Assembly: GCA_029261875.1 (NCBI GenBank)
Contig: JAJDAL010000050.1
Location: 62,001 to 126,000, forward strand
Length of the DNA stretch: 64,000 nt
Reading direction: 5' to 3'
Source: Deltaproteobacteria bacterium
GTDB lineage: Bacteria; Myxococcota_A; UBA9160; JAJDAL01
The notes under the pieces are model-generated. The model did no database searches, was not told the origin of the DNA, and saw only the letters and a list, made by a program, of their open reading frames with translations. The translations under genes and the position numbers were made by a program. Of the stretch, positions 26,829 to 35,859 are shown one piece after another. The stretch's first letter is position 1. Each line of letters starts with the position of its first letter.

Positions 26829-27613
26829 TACCGACTGATCCCGGCGACCGTCTGCATCATCTGGTCGCCCGCTTGAATGGCCCGGGAGTTCACTTCGAAT
26901 GCCCGCTGGGCAAGGATCATGTTCACGAGTTCCTCCGCCACATTGACGTTCGAGTTCTCGAGGAAACCCTGGGCGACGGCACCGAAGCCATCCGCGTCCG
27001 GGGGACCGGTCTGGGCCTGTCCCGAAGCATCGGTGGGTGAAAAGAGGTTTCCACCGAGCGATCGCAATCCGGCCGGATTGACGAATCGCGCCAGCTCGAT
27101 CTGCCCCAATTGATTGGCCTGGATCTGTCCCGCGATGGTTTGGTTGACGGTTCCATCCGGGAGAATCGTGACCTCCAAGCTTTCGATGGGTACCTGGATC
27201 GCGGGAATCATCAAATAGCCATTGGCGTTGACGATGTTCCCCTCGGAATCGAGGTTGAGAGAGCCGTCTCGGCTGTAGACCGTCTCGCCGTCGGGCTTCT
27301 GAAACTGGAGGAAGCCATCTCCCTCGATCGCCACATCGAAGGCCCGCGCCGTATTCTGGCGTTCGCCCTCGGAGAAAACCGTATTGACCGATGCGATCCG
27401 AACGCCGTGGCCGATCTGCACACCCACCGGGAGCACCTGGCCGTCGGCCGCCTGAGCACCCGGGGCCTGAAGGGTCTCGTAGAAGAGGTCCTGAAATTCG
27501 GCTCTCCCCTTCTTGAATCCCGTCGTCGTCACGTTCGCGAGGTTATTTGCGATCGTGTCGATACGGAGCTGCTGAGCCTCCATGCCCGTAGCCGCGGTAA
27601 AAAGCGCTCTCAT
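26828..27613 (-). CDS. flgG: FlgG distal rod protein
   Basis: 261 residues, the usual FlgG length. N-terminus MRALFTAATGMEAQQLRID and IANNLANVTTTGFKK are typical, as is the C-terminus VNMILAQRAFEVNSRAIQAG. It overlaps flgF by four bases. Confidence 0.96.
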   Translation of the reverse strand: MRALFTAATGMEAQQLRIDTIANNLANVTTTGFKKGRAEFQDLFYETLQAPGAQAADGQVLPVGVQIGHGVRIASVNTVFSEGERQNTARAFDVAIEGDGFLQFQKPDGETVYSRDGSLNLDSEGNIVNANGYLMIPAIQVPIESLEVTILPDGTVNQTIAGQIQANQLGQIELARFVNPAGLRSLGGNLFSPTDASGQAQTGPPDADGFGAVAQGFLENSNVNVAEELVNMILAQRAFEVNSRAIQAGDQMMQTVAGISR

Positions 27614-28350
27614 TGGGATACCTCTCGAATCAGTTGCTCCGTGTTACGGTCCGCAGCGCGCATCGTCTGCATTACGATGTCGAAGCTGCGTTGCAGAATC
27701 GTCATGGCGCCGAGCTCCCGGGCGGGATTCACGTTGGAGCCTTCGATGGACTTGGGAACCAGTCGGGGATTTTCGATTCCGAGACGCGATTCCTCATTGC
27801 GTGCGCGAAAAAGCGTCCGCCCCACCTTCTCCAGGGTCGAGGAGTCCGCGAAGTCCACCAGGCCGATGGCACCGAGCACCTCGCCCGCATCATCGATCAC
27901 CTGACCGTTGGCTCGGATCTCCACGGGACGGTCACCCACCGCAACCGGTCCCCCGTCTCCCACGACCGGATACCCATCCGGCGTGGAGAGCAGTCCATCG
28001 GTATTGATCACGAACGATCCCGCGCGCGTGTATCGCACGCCTTCGGGGGCCAACACCTCGAAGAATCCGCGTCCCTGGATCGCGACCGAAAGCGGATCGC
28101 CCGTCTCCGCGATCGGCCCCTGGGAGAAGTCCACGGACGCTTCGGCGGATCGCACGAAGACCCGGCCCGGGACACCGCCCGTCAAGCGATCTTTCACCGT
28201 CCGCAGGGCAGATTCGAAATCGCTCTCGAACACCGCCCGATCGCGTTTGAATCCCGCCGTATCCGCATTCGCGAGATTGTTGGCAACGATGTCCAGCTCG
28301 CGAACACGAGCCAGGCCACCGGTCGATGAAACATATAGGTCGTTCGCCAC
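27610..28350 (-). CDS. flgF: FlgF proximal rod protein
   Basis: 246 residues from GTG 28350, with GGGAG five bases upstream. Rod motif IVANNLANADTAGFKRDR is near the N-terminus, GRGFFEVLAPEGVRYTRAG in the middle and the C-terminal helix MTILQRSFDIVMQTM. It is the first gene of the long axial operon and lies 40 bases after the predicted sigma-54 start. Confidence 0.94.
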   Translation of the reverse strand: MANDLYVSSTGGLARVRELDIVANNLANADTAGFKRDRAVFESDFESALRTVKDRLTGGVPGRVFVRSAEASVDFSQGPIAETGDPLSVAIQGRGFFEVLAPEGVRYTRAGSFVINTDGLLSTPDGYPVVGDGGPVAVGDRPVEIRANGQVIDDAGEVLGAIGLVDFADSSTLEKVGRTLFRARNEESRLGIENPRLVPKSIEGSNVNPARELGAMTILQRSFDIVMQTMRAADRNTEQLIREVSQ

Positions 28351-28400
28351 ACTGACTCCCTATCCGCACGCACGATCCGAGCGGACTCGGTTCCTTGAAG

Positions 28401-28416
28401 AGCAAGGGGTGTGCCA
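28401..28416 (-). promoter_or_regulatory. Consensus sigma-54 promoter for flgF-to-fliW operon
   Basis: The minus strand reads TGGCAC, five bases ACACC-type spacer (ACCCC), then TTGCT, a complete match to the -24/-12 consensus in a non-coding gap. Predicted transcription start is near 28390. It would drive eleven genes, flgF to fliW. Confidence 0.85.
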
Positions 28417-28502
28417 CATCCACGTCCGCGTGAGAAAATGAAAAGTCGCTTTGCATCCGTGGGTTAGCGGAGACTCTTGAATTCGCGCGCAGACCTGGGG
28501 GG

Positions 28503-28529
28503 AAAAATCTGCCGCCCCGCGGGCCCCAG
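28503..28529 (-). terminator. Weak terminator-like hairpin before flgF promoter
   Basis: On the minus strand a short stem (GCCC around GCG, flanked by CTG and CAG) is followed by ATTTTT. It lies just after the 68-residue gene and before the flgF promoter, so it could end the fliL-to-HDOD transcript. The stem is short and interrupted. Confidence 0.3.
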
Positions 28530-28544
28530 CGTTTCAATGTGCAA

Positions 28545-28751
28545 TCAGGCCCGAATATCGATCTTCTTGCCCTTGGGCCCTTCGGGATCCGGTTTGCCCT
28601 CCTCGTCCTTCTTCGGGGCGCCCCGCTCGCGGTTCGACTCGCGCTTCGAATCGCGCCGGCGGTGCGTGGCCCCATCGACAATGGGGCCGACGGGGGGTCG
28701 GATGCGCGGTACGGACGGCGCATCGGCGACGAACTGCATTCCTTCACTCAT
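28545..28751 (-). CDS. Small basic, disordered protein of unknown function
   Basis: 68 residues from ATG 28751, preceded by a strong GGAGG site. The N-terminal third is hydrophobic/proline mixed (VPRIRPPVGPIVDG); the rest is rich in Lys, Arg, Glu and Pro and ends KGKKIDIRA. No family is recognised. It lies 24 bases after the HDOD gene, at the end of the export-apparatus operon. Confidence 0.6.
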   Translation of the reverse strand: MSEGMQFVADAPSVPRIRPPVGPIVDGATHRRRDSKRESNRERGAPKKDEEGKPDPEGPKGKKIDIRA

Positions 28752-28775
28752 CTCGGAATCCTCCCTCTCCGAGTG

Positions 28776-29627
28776 TCATCCCAATAGAGCAAGCGCCTCT
28801 TTGCGTTGCTCGGCGGCAATCTCCAGAATCGGCGCCACATCCATGGCGGACAATCCGAGGAACTGCCACGACAGCATGCCGTTCAAATCCAGGTCGACGA
28901 TGGGCTCGCGGCGCCCGACACCCATCCGCGTACAACACGCGGTCGCGACGCTCGCGAGCGCCGTCATGCGTGCGATCGATTCGTCGAGCTGCGGAAGCGC
29001 TTCGATATTGTGGTGGTACCGAATCACCTCTTCGAGGCCCGGCGATAGCTTCCACTTCGCGGCCACGCTCGCCCCCATTTCCGCATGATCGAACCCGAAC
29101 GCTTCCCGTTCGGCGTCCACGAAACGAATCCCCTCGTTGTACACACGCGCCGTGACGTCCGAATATTCTTCGGGCGTCGCATTGTTGAGCGCGCATTTCC
29201 CGATGTCGTGCAGCAAGCCCACGATGAAGGCTTCTTCGCGATCAACGCCCACGGCGGGGTGATCCGCGAGACGCATGGCGACGGCGGCCGCCACCGTGGA
29301 ATGCTCCCAGAGCAGCTTCTCCGCCAGACCAAACCGCTTGAAGGTTTGCTTGAGCGTTGCGGCCAGAACGACGTTACGCACGGTGCGAAACCCCAGCATC
29401 GTAATCGCGTGACTCAGGGTTTCGATTTCCCGCGTAAAGCTGTACAGCGATGAATTTGCAACGCGCAACAAGCGAGCCGCGATGGCAGCGTCCTGCTCGA
29501 TCACTTCGCGCATGTCATCGACGGTTGCCGACGGATTGTCGACGATTCGCTGCACGGATGCGGTGATCGCCGGAATGGCGGGCAGGTCGTCCACGCGGTC
29601 TAGATATTCGGTGAGTTTGGCGTTCAT
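28776..29627 (-). CDS. HDOD-domain protein with canonical HD pair (second of two)
   Basis: 283 residues from ATG 29627, overlapping the flhG stop as ATGA. The HDOD domain covers residues 8-210: DLPAIPAITASVQRIV, ITMLGFRTVRNVVL and VGLLHDIGKCALN, where the HD pair is intact. Members of this family can be catalytically inactive scaffolds. Position after flhF-flhG suggests a part in chemotaxis or polar signalling. Confidence 0.85.
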   Translation of the reverse strand: MNAKLTEYLDRVDDLPAIPAITASVQRIVDNPSATVDDMREVIEQDAAIAARLLRVANSSLYSFTREIETLSHAITMLGFRTVRNVVLAATLKQTFKRFGLAEKLLWEHSTVAAAVAMRLADHPAVGVDREEAFIVGLLHDIGKCALNNATPEEYSDVTARVYNEGIRFVDAEREAFGFDHAEMGASVAAKWKLSPGLEEVIRYHHNIEALPQLDESIARMTALASVATACCTRMGVGRREPIVDLDLNGMLSWQFLGLSAMDVAPILEIAAEQRKEALALLG

Positions 29628-30490
29628 CGAAGCGGTTCTCCTATAGATACGTTCGAGAGATTCGAGGGGGGCTCTGCGACACTCTTTCGAGGTCGTGCCT
29701 CGGGTTCGGTGGGCACGAGATTCTGTGCGAGAGCGACGAGCCCCTGGGAGATCGGCGCGTTGGGATAGAGGTCCACGACGGCTCTTTGGCGCGCCACCGA
29801 TTCGCCCAAACGGTCGTCGCGGACCAGGTGGCCCAGCAAGGAAATCCCCTCGCCGAGAAACCGCTGGGTCATTCGCTCGATGCGCGAATGCGTGCGCGCC
29901 GCATCCGCGGGGCTTTGCGCCGCATTGACGACCAGGTCGAGTTTCGTCTGCCGCGCTTCGCGACGCAGAAGCTTGATCAAAGCGTAGGCGTCGGCCAGCG
30001 TCGTCGGTTCCGCGTTCGTCACCACCAGCGCGCGTTGGCAGAGTGCCGCCAGGCCCAGGACGACATGCCCGACACCCGCTCCCGCATCGACCAACACCAG
30101 ATCGTATTGGGCCGTGTTCTCTCGCAGCAGTCGTTCGAAGCGCGCCAGCTCGGATCCCTGCAGCGTCGCCATTCTCGAGTCCCCGCCCGCCGCCGGAAGA
30201 ATCTCGATACCCGCCGGTCCCAGGAGTGTGGCGTCTGCGAATCGGCAGCGGCGGTCCAAAACATCGGCCGCGCAATACTCGGGAACGAGGCCCAGTAAAA
30301 CGTCCACATTCGCGAGGCCCAGATCACCATCGACGAGCAACACCCGTCTTCCCGCGCGCGCGCAGACCACCGCGAGATTGGCAGCGACGTTCGTCTTTCC
30401 GACGCCGCCCTTTCCCGAGACGATGGCGACCCGATTCGAGGCCCCTGCGGCGGATCTTCGTTCGCGCAAACCGGCCGCCTGATCGCTCAT
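29624..30490 (-). CDS. flhG: FlhG/FleN MinD-like ATPase, flagellar number regulator
   Basis: 288 residues. The deviant Walker A is SGKGGVGKTNVAANLA, with DGDLGLANVDVLLG and LVLVDAGAGVG following. In the family FlhG limits flagellar number by acting on FlhF and on the FleQ-type regulator. ATG 30490 overlaps the flhF stop. The C-terminal end lacks a clear amphipathic MinD helix. Confidence 0.94.
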   Translation of the reverse strand: MSDQAAGLRERRSAAGASNRVAIVSGKGGVGKTNVAANLAVVCARAGRRVLLVDGDLGLANVDVLLGLVPEYCAADVLDRRCRFADATLLGPAGIEILPAAGGDSRMATLQGSELARFERLLRENTAQYDLVLVDAGAGVGHVVLGLAALCQRALVVTNAEPTTLADAYALIKLLRREARQTKLDLVVNAAQSPADAARTHSRIERMTQRFLGEGISLLGHLVRDDRLGESVARQRAVVDLYPNAPISQGLVALAQNLVPTEPEARPRKSVAEPPSNLSNVSIGEPLR

Positions 30491-31662
30491 GCGATGCCTC
30501 CCGCAAGCAACCCTTCGCGGAGCAGGGACGGCTCCGGAACCGTGATGTCCTCGGGGACGCGCTGCCCGACGGAAACCCAACGCACGGGCGGTGCTTCCCC
30601 ATCGAGCAGGAAATTGGCGATCGAAGCAAGGCTCTCGCTCTCATCGAGTTTCGTGATCAAGAGCGAATCGGGGCGCAGTACGGAAAAGCGCCGCCAGGCC
30701 GCGCGAAGATCGGCGTCCTGGGTGGTCGCCGACAGTACGAGTTCCACGTGCCCGCGGTTTCCCAGAGAACGCCGATAGGCGGCCAGCTCTCCAATGGCAT
30801 CGACGTCGCGCTTTCCCCGACCCGCCGTATCGACGAATACGCGGCGACCGCGATGACGCTCGAGGGTCTGGGATAAATCGGATTCGTTGGTCACGACCTC
30901 GAAAGGAACACCGAGGAGACCGGAATACGTCTGCAGCTGCTCGACGGCGCCAATCCGGAATGTATCCGTCGTCACCACGGCCGCGCGGTCCTCCCGGTCT
31001 TCTTCGTGGGCGGCGAGCTTGGCCAATGAAGTGGTCTTTCCCACGCCCGTCGGACCGACGAACAAGCACGCCCGGGCCGGATCGTCTTCGCGCGGCGGTG
31101 CCAGACACGCGTCGAGCCTCGCATCCAGAACCGCGCGTAAGCTCTGATCCTGGGCGGTTTTCTCTTCGCCACTATGTGCCGCAGCTTCGGCTCCGATCGC
31201 GAACGCGTGACGTGGAGCCAGTCCCCATTCGAGCAGACGCGACACGAAACGCGCATCGCTACCCCGCAGCGGCGAAGCCGGTCCGCGGTCCGCCAACGAG
31301 CGCCGCAGCTCGCCCAGCTCTGCGCGTAGCTCGCGATCTTCGGGCGTTCGCGGCATGGCGTCGACCCGGCGACGCAGGGTGCGGAGTTCGGCCTCCAGGG
31401 GGTCGATCATCGCCTTGGCTTCGCGAACCCCCTGCCATTCCTCTCGCTCCCGCTTGCGGCCCGCTGCCAGGCGACTCGCTTTGCGGGTGTCGCGATCCAC
31501 GGCCGCCGTGATTTCGACCGTCGCGCGTCCGAACATTCCGAACACGCCTCCGTCCTTGCGGACTCTCCGCGACGACAGGATCAACGCGTCGGGGCCGAGT
31601 GTCGCCTTCACCTTGCGCACGGCTTCGATCATCGTCGGTGCTTCGAAGCGCTTAATGTGCAT
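30487..31662 (-). CDS. flhF: FlhF SRP-type GTPase, flagellar placement
   Basis: 391 residues. Basic N-terminal B domain (MHIKRFEAPTMIEAVRKVK), a charged helical linker (residues 70-130), then the NG domain with G1 FVGPTGVGKTTSLAKLAA, VTTDTFRIGAVEQL, VDTAGR and ITKLDES. It recruits the first flagellar parts to their site. Start ATG 31662 overlaps the flhA end by 11 bases. Confidence 0.95.
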   Translation of the reverse strand: MHIKRFEAPTMIEAVRKVKATLGPDALILSSRRVRKDGGVFGMFGRATVEITAAVDRDTRKASRLAAGRKREREEWQGVREAKAMIDPLEAELRTLRRRVDAMPRTPEDRELRAELGELRRSLADRGPASPLRGSDARFVSRLLEWGLAPRHAFAIGAEAAAHSGEEKTAQDQSLRAVLDARLDACLAPPREDDPARACLFVGPTGVGKTTSLAKLAAHEEDREDRAAVVTTDTFRIGAVEQLQTYSGLLGVPFEVVTNESDLSQTLERHRGRRVFVDTAGRGKRDVDAIGELAAYRRSLGNRGHVELVLSATTQDADLRAAWRRFSVLRPDSLLITKLDESESLASIANFLLDGEAPPVRWVSVGQRVPEDITVPEPSLLREGLLAGGIA

Positions 31663-33730
31663 TGGCGCTCCTCACGACGTCCTCGCCCACCACCCGAACA
31701 TCCGGCGGAAGCTCATTGTGGGAAACCACCGCCAGTCGCGGCGCAACCCGGGAGACGACCTGGCGAAGCGGCGCGCGAATGGCTTGCGAACTCAGCAGCA
31801 CGGGACCCGACTCGTCACCCGCGGGTCCGGAACGACCGACTGCACCCTCCAGGCCCTTCACTAGTTGATCGAGGGTTGCCGTGTCGATGGACAGGAACGC
31901 CCCGCTTTCGTTGCGGTTGACGCCCTTGCGCAAGCGCTCTTCCAGCTCCGGATCGAGGGTAATCACCCGGAGGGTGCCATCGTCGCCGATGTAGGGGCGC
32001 GTGATCGTACGTCCGAGACGCTCCCTCACCAGATCCGTCAGCATATCCGGGTCCTGAATGCGCGGAACGTATTCGGCGAGGGCTTCCAGGATCGACCCCA
32101 GGTCGCGGATCGAGACACGCTCGGCGAGCAATGCGCGCAGCGTTCGGTGGAGCGTCGAGATCGGAACGATCGTCGGCACGATATCTTCTACGACCTTCGG
32201 TGCGCGTTCGCTGAAATCATCCAGCAGGTCACGCACGTGCTGGCGCGAAAGCAGTTCTGCGGAGTGGTTTCGGATCACTTCCGCCAGGTGGGTCGTGAGC
32301 GCCGTCGACGCGTCGACGACCGCGTAGCCCGCCGCGGTCGCTCGCTCGCGGTCGCGTTCGAGCACCCAGACCGCCGGCAAGCCGAAGGCCGGATCGCGGG
32401 TCTCCGTGCCGGGAATCTTCGGCGCGTCGTCGCCGGGTTTCAATGCCAACCAACGGCCGCTGGGAATCGAGCCCGACGCCACCGGGTTGCCGCGCACGAG
32501 CACCACGTATCCGTTGGGATCGAGTTGGAGATTGTCGCGAATGTGGATCAGCGAGACCACGAATCCGAGCTCCGCTGCCAGCTGCTTGCGCGTGGCGCGA
32601 ATTCGATTCAGCAATTCTCCACCGCGGTCCGCATCCACCAGCGGAATGATTCCGTAGCCAATCTCCAGTTCGAGATCGTCCAGGGCGAGGACGCGCCGCA
32701 CTTCCTCGTCGGGCGAACCCTCCACCGGCACGGCGGCGGCTTCTTCGGCTTCCCTCGCGTCCTCCGCAGCCTGCTTCGCCATCATGCGCGACATACTGCG
32801 CGCCAGCAGTCCGGAGCCACCGGCCAGAACCGCGAAGGGTGCAAAGGGAAGCCCGGGCGTCACCGCCAGCGCGGTCAAGATTCCCGAAGAAACCGTGAGC
32901 GCGCGGGGCTGGAGAATGACTTGCGAACGAATCTCCTCCGCCAGGGGCGCTCCGCCCGCCGCACGGGTGACGATCATACCGGCAGCCGTCGAAATCATCA
33001 GCGCGGGAACCTGGCTCACGAGGCCATCGCCCACCGTCAAGATCGTGTAGGTCTCGAGGGCGTCCGTAAGGGACATCCCCTCCTGAACCAACCCGATGAA
33101 GATTCCCCCGACGATGTTGACCAACATGATCACGATGCCGGCGATCGCATCGCCACGCACGAATTTGCTCGCACCGTCCATGGCGCCGTAGAAATCCGCT
33201 TCGCGCTGGATGTCGCGCCGGCGCTGCAGTGCCTCGGCGTCGTCGATGACGCCCTGATTCAGGTCCGCGTCGATCGCCATCTGCTTGCCCGGCATGGCGT
33301 CCAAGGTGAATCGCGCCGCCACTTCCGCGATTCGGCCCGAACCCTTGGTAATGACGACGAAGTTGATCACCACGAAGATGGCGAAGATCACGATACCGAC
33401 GAAGTAGTTTCCGCCGACACTGAAATCTCCGAACGCTTCGATCACGAATCCCGCGGCCCCATCGCCTTTGGCACCGTTCAAGAGGATCAGTCGTGTGCTC
33501 GCGACGTTCAGCCCCAGGCGCAAGAGTGTCACCATCAGCAAGAGCGATGGAAACACCGAGAAATCGAGCGGCCGCTCGGCGTAGATCGCCAACAAGAACA
33601 CCAGCAGACCGATCGTGAACGAAACCGACAGCAACAGATCGATAACGGACGGAGGCAACGGCATCACGAGCAGAGCGAGGACCCAGAAGAAAGCCGTCGC
33701 GAGCGCGAATTCCTGGCTTCGTTGACTCAC
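31652..33730 (-). CDS. flhA: FlhA export gate protein
   Basis: 692 residues, normal length. Eight membrane segments occupy the first 310 residues; the FHIPEP loop contains RFTLDAMPGKQMAIDADLNQG, quoted in part. The cytoplasmic domain forms the nonameric ring that docks chaperones. It overlaps flhB by four bases. Confidence 0.97.
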   Translation of the reverse strand: MSQRSQEFALATAFFWVLALLVMPLPPSVIDLLLSVSFTIGLLVFLLAIYAERPLDFSVFPSLLLMVTLLRLGLNVASTRLILLNGAKGDGAAGFVIEAFGDFSVGGNYFVGIVIFAIFVVINFVVITKGSGRIAEVAARFTLDAMPGKQMAIDADLNQGVIDDAEALQRRRDIQREADFYGAMDGASKFVRGDAIAGIVIMLVNIVGGIFIGLVQEGMSLTDALETYTILTVGDGLVSQVPALMISTAAGMIVTRAAGGAPLAEEIRSQVILQPRALTVSSGILTALAVTPGLPFAPFAVLAGGSGLLARSMSRMMAKQAAEDAREAEEAAAVPVEGSPDEEVRRVLALDDLELEIGYGIIPLVDADRGGELLNRIRATRKQLAAELGFVVSLIHIRDNLQLDPNGYVVLVRGNPVASGSIPSGRWLALKPGDDAPKIPGTETRDPAFGLPAVWVLERDRERATAAGYAVVDASTALTTHLAEVIRNHSAELLSRQHVRDLLDDFSERAPKVVEDIVPTIVPISTLHRTLRALLAERVSIRDLGSILEALAEYVPRIQDPDMLTDLVRERLGRTITRPYIGDDGTLRVITLDPELEERLRKGVNRNESGAFLSIDTATLDQLVKGLEGAVGRSGPAGDESGPVLLSSQAIRAPLRQVVSRVAPRLAVVSHNELPPDVRVVGEDVVRSANAH

Positions 33731-34812
33731 TGGGCCGCGCTCCAGTTATTCTGCTTCGTCGGGTCCAGCCGGTACACGTAGGCGAGAATCTCCGCCACAG
33801 CTTGATACAGGGATTCCGGGACTTCCTTCCCGACGGTCGAGCTGCGGTAGAGGAGCTGCGCCAGGGGCGGATTCTCCACGATCGGGACACCGGCCTCCTC
33901 GGCTGCGCCACGAATACGCAGCGCAAGAAAGTTTCGTCCCTTGGCGACGACCGTCGGCGCGCCCATGTTCTCGCGCACATAACGCAGGGCTACGGCGTAA
34001 TGGGTGGGATTCGTCACGACGACATCGGCTTCCCCAGCTGCGGCAATCATCCGGGAACGCGACATGTCGCGCATTCGCGCACGCATGCGTCCGCGCAGTT
34101 CGGGATTCCCTTCGCGCTGGCGCGATTCGTCTCGCACTTCCTGCTTGGACATCTTGAGACGTTCGGAATAGCGATAGCGAACCCACGCGATGTCGATCGC
34201 CGCCAGGAAGCTCAACAGGACGAGGGACCAGATGATCACGCGCTGGGTCAGGATTCCACCCACGGCCAGGGATTCCATCAAACCCTGGTCCGCGAGAGCG
34301 AACAGGGAATCCACGTGACCCCGAAGGACCAGCCAACACAGCCCCAATAGCAAGCAGATCTTGACGATCGCTTTGGGGAGGTTGATGAGCTGGTCGGGCT
34401 TGACGAGGCGCGCGATGCCCTTGCCCGGATTGAGCTTACTGCCCTTGAAGGACAGGGATTGGAACGTGAGCATCGGGCCGGTTTGAACGACGTTCGAGAG
34501 AATCGCGACGATCACGATCACCAGGGCCGCGGGCAGCATGAGCAGCCCGGTATTCTTCATGTGGTAGATGAGCAACGCGTGGTAGTCGCTGAGTGTCTCG
34601 GGGAGAATCTCACTTCCGCTCCAGATCGTCTGCGCCTGCGTAACGACGCCCATGGAGATACTCACCCCCACCGCGGAAGCCCCGAGCATGGTTGCCGCGG
34701 CCAGCAAGAACACCACGGGAACGTCGGCGCTCTTCGCCACATCGCCCTTTTCCCGGGCATCTTGGCGTTTCTTCGGGGTCGCGGGTTCGGTCTTCTCTGC
34801 GGCTTCGGCCAT
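33727..34812 (-). CDS. flhB: FlhB export switch protein
   Basis: 361 residues. Four membrane helices are in the N-terminal half. The autocleavage site NPTH is near residue 267 (VVTNPTHYAVALRY), so substrate switching from hook to filament is expected. The start lies directly at the fliR end (34812/34813). Confidence 0.96.
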   Translation of the reverse strand: MAEAAEKTEPATPKKRQDAREKGDVAKSADVPVVFLLAAATMLGASAVGVSISMGVVTQAQTIWSGSEILPETLSDYHALLIYHMKNTGLLMLPAALVIVIVAILSNVVQTGPMLTFQSLSFKGSKLNPGKGIARLVKPDQLINLPKAIVKICLLLGLCWLVLRGHVDSLFALADQGLMESLAVGGILTQRVIIWSLVLLSFLAAIDIAWVRYRYSERLKMSKQEVRDESRQREGNPELRGRMRARMRDMSRSRMIAAAGEADVVVTNPTHYAVALRYVRENMGAPTVVAKGRNFLALRIRGAAEEAGVPIVENPPLAQLLYRSSTVGKEVPESLYQAVAEILAYVYRLDPTKQNNWSAAQ

Positions 34813-35583
34813 TTACGAAGCTCCCGCGACGGCGCGCAATACGGTCTGAGCCCATTCGTCCAAGGTGTTGGCGGAGAACCGAATGAACGATCCCGCCCCC
34901 AACATCACCAGTCCCAACAGGATGCCGACGTGGGCCGGCAGCTGAAGCATCATCAGATTCATCTGGGGAATGGCGCGTCCCAGAATGCCCAGGGCCACGT
35001 TCGTCACCAGCATCGTGATGGTGATGGGGGCCGCCAGTCGAACCGCCACTTCGAAAATCATCGCGGCACTGGTCACGACGACCTGGAAGACGTCTACCGA
35101 CGGGCCACCGGAGCCGATGGGAATCATCTCGTAGGACAGCGCCGCGGCACGCAGTACCTCGTGATGGCCATCGATGGCCAGGAACACCATCAACATGAAG
35201 AAGTCGAACAACGAGGCCAGGGCGACCGAGGGCGCACCACTGGACGGATCCACCACGCGAGCCGCGCCCAATCCTCCCTGAACCGAAACGAATTCGCCGA
35301 ATAGACTGAAGGCGCCGAAGATCAGCCGGGTCGCAAAACCGAGGGCTGCACCCGCCATCACTTCCCACAACAATACCAGCGCGAATTCCACCGGTGCTGC
35401 GGTGGACGGCTGGAAGTCGGACTTCGGAGACAACAGCCAGACCACCGCCATGGCGAGGACCACGCGCCCGCGAACCGGAAAGCCCCGGTGCCCGAAGATC
35501 GGCGCCGTCGAGAACACCGCCAGGAGCCGCACACTTCCGAGCAACCAGAACAGGATCTCGTCGATGGCCACGGTATGGCTCAT
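34813..35583 (-). CDS. fliR: FliR export gate protein
   Basis: 256 residues with about six hydrophobic segments. Family blocks include RLLAVFSTAPIFGHRGFPVR and FVSVQGGLGAARVVDP. It joins FliP and FliQ in the export gate. ATG 35583 overlaps fliQ by four bases. It is separate from FlhB, unlike clostridial fusions. Confidence 0.94.
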   Translation of the reverse strand: MSHTVAIDEILFWLLGSVRLLAVFSTAPIFGHRGFPVRGRVVLAMAVVWLLSPKSDFQPSTAAPVEFALVLLWEVMAGAALGFATRLIFGAFSLFGEFVSVQGGLGAARVVDPSSGAPSVALASLFDFFMLMVFLAIDGHHEVLRAAALSYEMIPIGSGGPSVDVFQVVVTSAAMIFEVAVRLAAPITITMLVTNVALGILGRAIPQMNLMMLQLPAHVGILLGLVMLGAGSFIRFSANTLDEWAQTVLRAVAGAS

Positions 35584-35852
35584 GGTCCACCCCGCATGGC
35601 GATCGAATCCATCAGCCGCACGCCGAAGTCAATGATCGTCCCCATCATCCAGGGGAACAGCACGGTGAACGTGCCCAACACCGCCACGATCTTCGGAACG
35701 AAGGTCAGCGTCTGCTCGTTGACGGAGGTCGCCGCCTGCAAGATGGAGATCACGAGGCCGACGGAAACCGCCGCCACGAGAAACGGAGCCGAGACGACCA
35801 GACTGATTCGAATCGTCTCCTGCAGCACGGCGCTGACTTGTTCGATCGTCAT
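35580..35852 (-). CDS. fliQ: FliQ export gate protein
   Basis: 90 residues with two membrane helices (SLVVSAPFLVAAVSVGLVIS and IVAVLGTFTVLFPWMMGTII). The pattern SILQAATSVNEQTLTFVPK is characteristic. It lies seven bases after the fliOP fusion gene. Confidence 0.95.
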   Translation of the reverse strand: MTIEQVSAVLQETIRISLVVSAPFLVAAVSVGLVISILQAATSVNEQTLTFVPKIVAVLGTFTVLFPWMMGTIIDFGVRLMDSIAMRGGP

Positions 35853-35859
35853 GGTCCGA

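Noticed and set aside
31865-33781. Long plus-strand open frame of 638 codons opposite flhA
   Set aside because: It is antisense to an unmistakable flhA and has His/Arg/Gln-rich composition typical of high-GC shadow frames.
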